Shown here piece after piece: positions 57,175 to 64,000 of a DNA stretch of 64,000 bases. Below the pieces are notes generated by a model. That model searched no databases, was not told the DNA's origin, and saw nothing but the letters and a program-made list of their open reading frames with translations. The DNA comes from Dendrocalamus latiflorus (lineage: Eukaryota > Streptophyta > Magnoliopsida > Poales > Poaceae), in NCBI GenBank assembly GCA_017311315.1, contig CM029609.1, forward strand, positions 45,333,166 to 45,397,165. The letters run 5' to 3'. How positions within the stretch are numbered: position 1 is the stretch's first letter; every line of letters begins with the position of its first letter. A program made the translations under genes and the position numbers.

Positions 57175-57332
57175 CAGGGGCGAAGTCAGACGACAGGAGC
57201 ATTGAGGTCACCTCCATTGCACGATGGTGTCCCCTCCACTGATGAACAGTAATAAACAGTAATTTTCTATAGAATTTGCTAAATTTATTGATGTCACTGG
57301 ACCTCAATGGTTATACACTGGCTCCGCCCCTG
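57175..57332. mobile_element. Small hAT MITE, 158 bp
   Basis: Starts CAGGGGCGAAGTCAG and ends CTGGCTCCGCCCCTG (inverse CAGGGGCGGAGCCAG, two mismatches). GTGCAAAG lies on both sides (57167-57174 and 57333-57340), a perfect 8-bp duplication as in hAT elements. Confidence 0.93.
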
Positions 57333-57825
57333 GTGCAAAGTAAATTTGGAGTACCACCTACTCGAAGTAAATTCAGGAAGTGTTTGTTTCTTTGCCGGGT
57401 AGCAAAGCAAGCAACAAATGCGTCGGTAATTCCAAGCCTAAGCACTTTTCGAACACTTGGTGTTATTTGAATGGAATTCTTTTTGAACCGGTTATTTGAA
57501 TGGAATTCAGGTCCGTTCGTACTGTCGAATGCTGAATCTTTTACCAAAAGCGTCCTTGGTTGGCACGTGCTATCTCCATTTGGTCATATTTTGGCGCAAC
57601 TTTTCTTATTGTCCAGCGCCCTAATCTCCTCTCTTATTCCTTGCTTGAGACAACGAAATATCCTCTGGATCTCACATTAGTTAACTACCACAGTTCAGCA
57701 AGGTAGGAGCCTCACGAGTCACGAGCCATGGCTTGTCATGAAATGTGATTCTCACACTTTGCTTTGTTTTAGAAGCACCAGCCCAAACATTCTGAGGTTT
57801 CAAGTGTCACTTTTCTCTCCTCTTC

Positions 57826-57860
<35 letters not shown>

Positions 57861-58090
57861 AACTTATATTTATTATGGCCAATGAAGAATTTCCATGGAG
57901 AACGCATGCAGCACCCGTCGAAGAAGGTCAAATACGCGCCATGACGTCCGCGCGCCGACCGGGCGCATGCACGCGCTGCTTTGCCGGACTCCGCACCGTG
58001 TGCGCACGTCGCATGCAGCTACACTTCATACACGTACTCCCGTGCAAACCGGACCGGCCCCGAGTCTCCCATTCGCACATGCATGCGCTG
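57333..58090. other. Intergenic with (CT)n run
   Basis: No gene is supported. (CT)n occupies about 57829-57855. The frames after it (57875-58110) are GC-rich, Arg/His-rich and lack motifs. Confidence 0.35.
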
Positions 58091-60191
58091 TGTAACGCTC
58101 CAATTTCCTCCTAACTATCCGGATTGTTCAGCTATAAATACAGTAGATGAGTATATACTATTACCAACACAGGTTTAAATATAAAAACCAAATTTTGCTA
58201 CAAAATTAAGATTTAGCAGCCAAATTTTACATAGCGGGGCGTACAACCCAAAGTTATAATACAATACAAAAAGAAACTCTACAGGCATGCTTGAGTGTAG
58301 AATAAACCCTAACACCAGGCGCCGTCTACATCGTAGTGCTTCTCAACGTCGTCTTCGTAGATTTCTTTATTTTCTTGGCAAGCATCTTCTGTTTATGATT
58401 TTAGCAAGCATGAGTACAGTCAACCGTACTCAACAAGTTACACGGAAAAATGATATATAACTATTTACCAGGATTTCCAAAAGATGGGAGTATAGGGGTT
58501 TTGTTAAAGTATTTGTGGATGCAATTTTATTTGTAAACATTTTGTTATTAAACACAAGATAACAAATCATGAACTTCTTAAGGAATTTGGGGTTTCAAAA
58601 CTTGATTACCAAACATCAACATTTCCAAATCTACTTATGCTTCGTTACTGGAATCACCTATTAAACACAGCTTCATTAGCCGGAAGCACAACGTATTCGA
58701 ATACCATTTGTAAAAGACTCTGCAGAGCTACCCAACTTTACCCTCAAGATTTCTTAACTCCCGCATCTGGGTTCAAGAAAATAATGTTGTTTCACTACTC
58801 ATCTCTTTATGTAGCCTCTACTTGTTAGGGACTTGGCAACACAGGTAGCCAGCATTCCACTGGCCAACGCGGAAAGCGCGATCTGACTCCCGTGTAATCC
58901 TACCGTTGTAAAGTATAGTTTTACCATTTCCATACCACCTTTTATACACACGGGCTATTCTCCTTTCAGAACCCCAATAATCTGTATATATCCAATCGAT
59001 TTGAGCAGCTAATAAATCAGGTTTGATGAATCAACACTTGTGGTTAGACGATCGCTATGTTCTTTACTTGGCATAAGATTTTAGTCCTTACTTTTCACCG
59101 GAACGACTTTGAACAATAAACCAGCAACTTATCGACAAAAGCTGAATCATTTAGTAGTATGAAATAATTGAATACCTAATCTGCCTTAGATATTTAAATA
59201 GTATATTTAGTATTACTAAGGTTTGTCCAGGTGAATATGGCTATCAAATTATGCATGGCTTTTTGTGGTGGTAGGACATAACTAAATATCATGTCATTCT
59301 AAACATTTATTTTTAAGTAAATAACAGGACGCAAACAACAAAATGAAAATACAATAAGTAAGTAATTAAAGGAATATGGGTTCAATATGATCAAAAACAT
59401 GTGACTTACCTTGCGGATCAACGTATTCCACATTTTCATATTCTTCTAAGTCTTGAGCTTGTCCTTGAAAATCTCCCTCCTAGATTGGTTGCTCTACAGC
59501 GTCGTGAGCTAACGCAAATCAAAAGAGAACAAAATCAATTCTATGCTCGAAGGGTTGAGCTACGAAGAAAGAAATAAAATCCAAGAAAAATAAAATAAAA
59601 TAGGTTTTTGGTTTATAGGTGTCTAATATGGGGAAACGGAGCTGAGGGATGGATCGACAAGCTCGAAACGGTCGAAATGGGTATACATTTGTATTTTCGG
59701 GTTTAGGTGAATAGTAACGGGTCTGTACACTATTCACTACGGGTCTTACTGTTCGTACTCATAGAGTTCTACGAGTGCTTAGGTGGTCAACGGTATCGGC
59801 GAGGCTGAAAGGCATGGTCGTAGCCAGGTAACGACTATGGAAACCGAGCACTTAGTGTGGTTGTAAACCACCACGCAATCGTAAACCGCATAGTGGTCGT
59901 AAACCATAGCGTGGTCGAAATCCACACCGTGGTCGTAAACCACAACGTGGTCATAATGACAAAACCATAGCGTGGTGGAAATCCGCACCATGGTCGTAAA
60001 CCACAATGTGGTCGTAACGATAACGTGGTCATAACGACTACATGGTCGTAACGACTATCGAGTAACTGAGTGCAAAGTCGACGGAGATCGGACAGTGCAC
60101 GAGTTTGATACGGGGTGCCCGATCTTCACGACATAGGATTGATGACGATAGCTTTGATTCGTGCAACCTGACGAATCAATGGCGCCAACCA
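58091..60191 (-). mobile_element. LTR-retrotransposon interior and repeat-derived sequence (gypsy-like, minus strand)
   Basis: The right edge at 60191 is a boundary between an LTR (TGTTAGAATAG on the plus strand) and, on the minus strand, GTGGTTGGCGCCATTGATTCG, which fits the TTGGCGCC-type primer-binding site of Tat/Athila-like gypsy elements. 59800-60060 holds GTGGTCGTAAACCACAACGTGG-like tandem modules. Further left, 58411-58432 has the TGAGTAC/GTACTCA stem, and 58700 has ACTCTGCAGAG text also seen at 7790, so this part may come from the long-LTR family at 3986. No coding frame is intact. Confidence 0.5.
59800..60060. repeat. GTGGTCGTAAACCAC minisatellite
   Basis: Degenerate modules of about 30 bp alternate GTGGTCGTAAACCAC, AGCGTGGTCGAAATCCACA and GTGGTCATAACGAC. 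Many modules are themselves partial inverted repeats (GTGGT..ACCAC). Confidence 0.8.
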
Positions 60192-62500
60192 CTGTTAGAA
60201 TAGCAACATACGATAAAACAATTCACCCAATCACACACTTGTGATCCTGTCTACCCGACCACATAAGTAGACATGTCATCGCTCCTGCAAATCACAAGGA
60301 ATCACAAGAACAACGGGGTGGAGAACGCCCAATTCTCCTCTAGGTTGCAGTATATGTCAAACCCTAGGAAGAATAAGCGTATAGCTCTCTGAAAATAATA
60401 GATTCATTTATGGTGGTCTGTCGTTACAAACGGAGAACCCTGGTATTTAACTCATACACCCACAGATCAATAGCTCACAGGCCTAATGCCGACTTGCATC
60501 CTGTTCAGCCAAGATAATCAAAACACAATCCTATACGGACTCAAAACCAAAACCAGCAATGCTAAAATAAAAACACATGGTCCAAACACATAGCCTAATC
60601 AAGGTGCTTAATCTCATAGCTTCGGCCAGACTTGATACACGGTTGTGGGCTTTTAGGCCACGTGAGTTGGCCTTTTGTTCTTACTGTGCTCACCAACCAA
60701 AGAAACCACCAACTCCTTACGGCCCACCTTGAGTTCCTTGCATGCACGTGTTGATTTCTTCTGGCTTCGGCATCCCAATGTCTCCTCATGCACAAAACTA
60801 AGACCAATTAAGATACTAGTATTAGGTAGTAGCCAGTTCTCATGTAAATCAAAGCCAAATTTAATTAGGAGCGAGTTCACCTGTTGATTAATCTTTTTAG
60901 CTCGTGCTCATGTAATCGGACCAATCAGAATGTCCCCATCAGAGTTGCTACTCAGATCAGATGAAGTCCAAGTAGTTGCAGGGTTTGGATGGGGTCTGGG
61001 TGGCTTAAGGGCATCGAACGGCATACGAGTGGCTTAGAAGCATCGAACGGCGTTCGAGCGGTGTTCCGTAGGACTTGTATCAGCATGGTTGAATTCTCTT
61101 CTGACTACAAGATGGTTGAAGACTTCAAGCGGTGGTCGAAGTTGAAGCAGGGAGCGGCTGGAGGTCTCGGGGGATGAAGCGATCAGGGCTAGGGTGTTTT
61201 GTGACGGCTTCTGGGGATATGGTCAGGTTGTGGTGATGTGGGGAGTCTGTTTTTGGGGTCGATGGTCGTAGGGGAGGCGGTGTTCGCTGGTGGCAAGGTC
61301 AAAAGCTCAGAACAGTTTTTGATGGCACGGGAGCTACAGGGGCGATCATCCTTGCAATTGGTGGCCATTTACCCATCTAGGGGTGGTCAGGGTGGCTTGA
61401 GTGGTGGCGGTTTGGGTTGGGGAAATCCCTAGTGAGCTGTCCACAGCGAGGCGCCATGGCCGAGCGGCGAGCTTCGGAGTAGGGAAGAAGGAGGCTCGGG
61501 GTGCTAAGGTGATGGCTTAGGGAGGTTTCTGGAGGCTTAAGGAGGCTATAGGTGAAGCTAATTGGAAAGCAATCAACTAAGTGTGTGGAATTAGATTTGG
61601 GCTTGCCTTGATGAATTCTGGCGATCGTCAGCAATGCTCCGGTCGAGGGATTGATCGAGAGTGTTGGGTAACTCACCAAGCACTAATGCACCTCTCAGAG
61701 GGAGCTCCGGGCTTTAAATAGAGTGGGGAGGCGGTTCGGCACAGTGGAGGGGCTTGGGCAGCGGTGGCGCGTGGCCAAGGTTGGGAAGGGTAAGGGAGGT
61801 GCGGTGCGACTGGCTAAGGGAGATGCACTGGCTGCCTCGGGTAAAGAAATGCGGCAGTCAAAGAATGACAGAGGAGCTCAAGTCGGCTATGAGAGCAAAG
61901 AGAGCGGAGAGAGCAGATGGTCAGTGCGGCGACAGCGGGCGTGGCCGGTGGCCCTGACATGTGCTCAGGGCATTTAAGAGGGGGTACGGCCTTTGACAGG
62001 CTGCACAGGGGTGGCAGCAGTGAGATGACGTGGGAAGGCGTGAGAGCAAGCGGGATAAATCGAGTGACAGCAACATTTTCTGGACGGTGAACAGTGCCGA
62101 CGCAAAATCCACTGTTGGAGCAATGCAACAAGGGTTCTAGGGCTTGGATGGACATATTGAGCGTAGGATTTGGCTAAGATTCACAAAAATTCAAACTCAA
62201 ACAAGAAATCAAATTCTTTTGAAATTTTTGGTTTTGTTTCATGCTGCTGTGTGGGACACGCGCGGCCAGACACGTAGGTGTGAGGTGTGTCACGTGCGCG
62301 ACCTCGGTGTCACACGAGGTAATGCCTACGAACGTCATGCAGATGTTCACAGGTAGAGGATTTTTATAAGATTCTTCTTAAGAACCCAAGTTTTGTGAGG
62401 TTGAAAGTAATTCATTTCCTACGAAATCTCTACGTTCCAAACAACAACTGAATTACTGGCATTATTGGTGGCTCGTTTCGAAGTGGTTTTTTTTGCGTAG
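60192..62500. mobile_element. LTR and other retrotransposon-derived sequence
   Basis: Starts with the LTR edge at 60192. 60985-62100 is G-rich with repeated GGCTT and GGTCG words and several frames open on both strands but no motif. TTTAAATAGAG at 61716 could be an LTR promoter. I could not find the other LTR end or a target duplication, and no gene is supported. Confidence 0.4.
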
Positions 62501-64000
62501 AATGGATCTGACTGAGGTTTGCCGATTTCAAAATGGTCGGGGAATACAATTCTGCTTTGCACAGAATTTGTACCAATCTTCAACTTTGTCGCAAGTAGAT
62601 CACAGATGGGCAGAAGATCGAGAAGACCCTATCCACCTTCCACCCCAATGCAGTGCAATCCGCACGCAATTATTGTCAAGATGGCTAGAAGGAGTATGCC
62701 AAATTGATTGATATGATGCAGATTGTTGAGGCTCAGGATGAAGTTCTCCGCAAGAACTATGTCTCACAGCCACCTGGGTGCTCCGCTGGTTGTGAAGCCA
62801 ACGCCAGGTGCTACAAGGTACGAAAGCCCATAATGAAGAAAAAGGGAAGGTAGGGTAAGGCCGCAGCCCAAAAAGGCAAGTCAGATACTCTACATGAGAA
62901 TAAGGCAAGTAAGCCAAAGTGAGACAGTAAGTCCTATGGTCAGTAAGACCAATCCTACTACAAGTGTGGCAAGTGGGGCACTGGTCGTGGATCTGTAAAG
63001 AGTTGTAGCATGTCATCAATGCCTTCCAAGCTCAGAAGAAGAAGGATGGCAAATGGCAGCATGAAACGCACTTTGCATCTGTTGAGGGGGAGAGTCTTGA
63101 GCAGCTGCTTGAGCTGATGGAGGTTGAAACCATCCCGGCAGCAACACCCCCTTTTGACATTGCAGCTGCCACCGCCATGACTTCTCTGGAAGAGCATATC
63201 ACCCTCGAGAAAATAGCAGCCGAAGTCTCTGACTTCTTAGCAGATTCAGTCTAATGCACCGAATGCATTTAGACTTTAATTGTCATTTATTTTGTGTGGA
63301 AGAATAAGTTAGAATTTGCATGGATGGTACTCAAACAATTTTATTTTCTCGTGATGGTTGGATGATATTGAATAATTCATTCATTTATTCAGTTTATAAT
63401 GGCATGATATGTTATGATATTGAAGTATTTTTTATGTGTTGATCGTCTTCTACTACATATTAATAAGATACTTTATATCAGAACACGTGTGGTGCCCTAT
63501 GGAGGAAGTGTGTTTACCGATATTAGCACAATGAATATTATCTTAAGATAGACAAAATACGTTCAGTCGATTATTAAGAATGCTAGCAGCCTTACAACAA
63601 TCGCCGATAGTGATGCTTGCATAATAGGTTCAGGATGAGCCACAATTATACTCCTAATAGGCACAATTTTAGTCATTCAAGAAACCTTATTGTACTTAGA
63701 ATCGACTAGAACTCTCCTAAGTTTCAAGGATATTCGCGCCAACGGTTTCCATATTGAGATTGAAGAAGAGTGTGGTAAGGAATTCCTACTCATTACGAAA
63801 CGTGAAGAAAATAAAAAAGGGTATTAGAAAATCTTTCTTCATTAGAAACTAGGCTATACTACACTAACATCAAGGCACCTACAACCTATACTGCCCTGAA
63901 AACAATATTTAGAAGCTCTGGACTTTTCTGTCTCTGCGATGATAGATTAGGCCACCTGGATCTTAGGATGATAAGAAATATAATTAATAATTCAAAAAGG
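62501..64000 (+). pseudogene. Decayed Ty1/copia gag-pol, running off the window
   Basis: In shifting frames I read a gag piece (KLIDMMQIVEAQDEVLRKNY), a knuckle remnant YYKCGKWGTGRG in which the first Cys is Tyr and the His is lost, a gag tail (EHITLEKIAAEVSDFLADS) with a stop at 63252, then a protease/pre-integrase piece (LLYLESTRTLLSFKDIRANGFHIE) and a damaged pre-integrase motif CDDRLGHLDLRM near 63932-63967. Many stops separate these. It is a different copia lineage from the Sirevirus, and more decayed. Confidence 0.8.

Noticed and set aside
57875..58114. Arg/His-rich small protein
   Set aside because: It follows a (CT)n run, with several overlapping frames of equal length and no motif or signal peptide.

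Overview
The window reads as nuclear DNA of a grass (Poaceae). The supported protein genes have grass-like GC-rich first exons and short GT-AG introns. The space between them is filled with plant transposable elements: Ty1/copia (Sirevirus) and Ty3/gypsy-type LTR elements, hAT, Harbinger/Tourist-like and fold-back MITEs, a tRNA-derived SINE and Helitron-like ends. I cannot fix the species. Nothing suggests a bacterial, organellar or viral genome.

Genes, left to right: a RIN4/NOI-domain immune-regulator-like protein (+, 1036-3160, 4 exons); a GDSL esterase/lipase (-, 15427-18820, 2 exons, its intron invaded by a 1,008-bp hAT element); Mediator subunit 11 (+, 19502-20805, 3 exons), head to head with the lipase; chloroplast ribosomal protein S21 (+, 28089-30067, 2 exons, a SINE in the intron); a small secreted protein of unknown function (+, 30741-31070); a MIR171 hairpin (+, about 39705-39805); a ubiquitin-fold protein of the U11/U12-25K type (+, 42344-44435, 5 exons); and a 65-residue PAMP-induced-peptide (PIP/PIPL) precursor (-, 56358-56555).

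Repeats. 3.6-10.3 kb is one long fold-back repeat whose left arm was split by a 5.5-kb TG..CA element with a perfect 5-bp target duplication. 12.3-14.8 kb is repeat-derived and CT-rich. 21.48-22.74 kb is a complete 1.26-kb miniature LTR retrotransposon. 25.6-27.45 kb is a minisatellite block containing a duplication of about 775 bp. 31.3-34.1 kb is a decayed copia element. 44.58-55.18 kb is a nearly full-length Sirevirus on the minus strand, whose right LTR end and flank have been tandemly duplicated beside the PIP gene. 58-62.4 kb is LTR-retrotransposon material of a gypsy-like kind, and 62.5-64 kb is another decayed copia element running off the end.

The genes do not form a pathway. Three have a plausible link to signalling or defence (RIN4/NOI, PIP peptide, small secreted protein), but their spacing gives no reason to think they are co-regulated. 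The observations most worth checking are the MIR171 locus, the PIP peptide gene next to a Sirevirus rearrangement, the conflicting sequence history inside that duplication, and the giant split fold-back.
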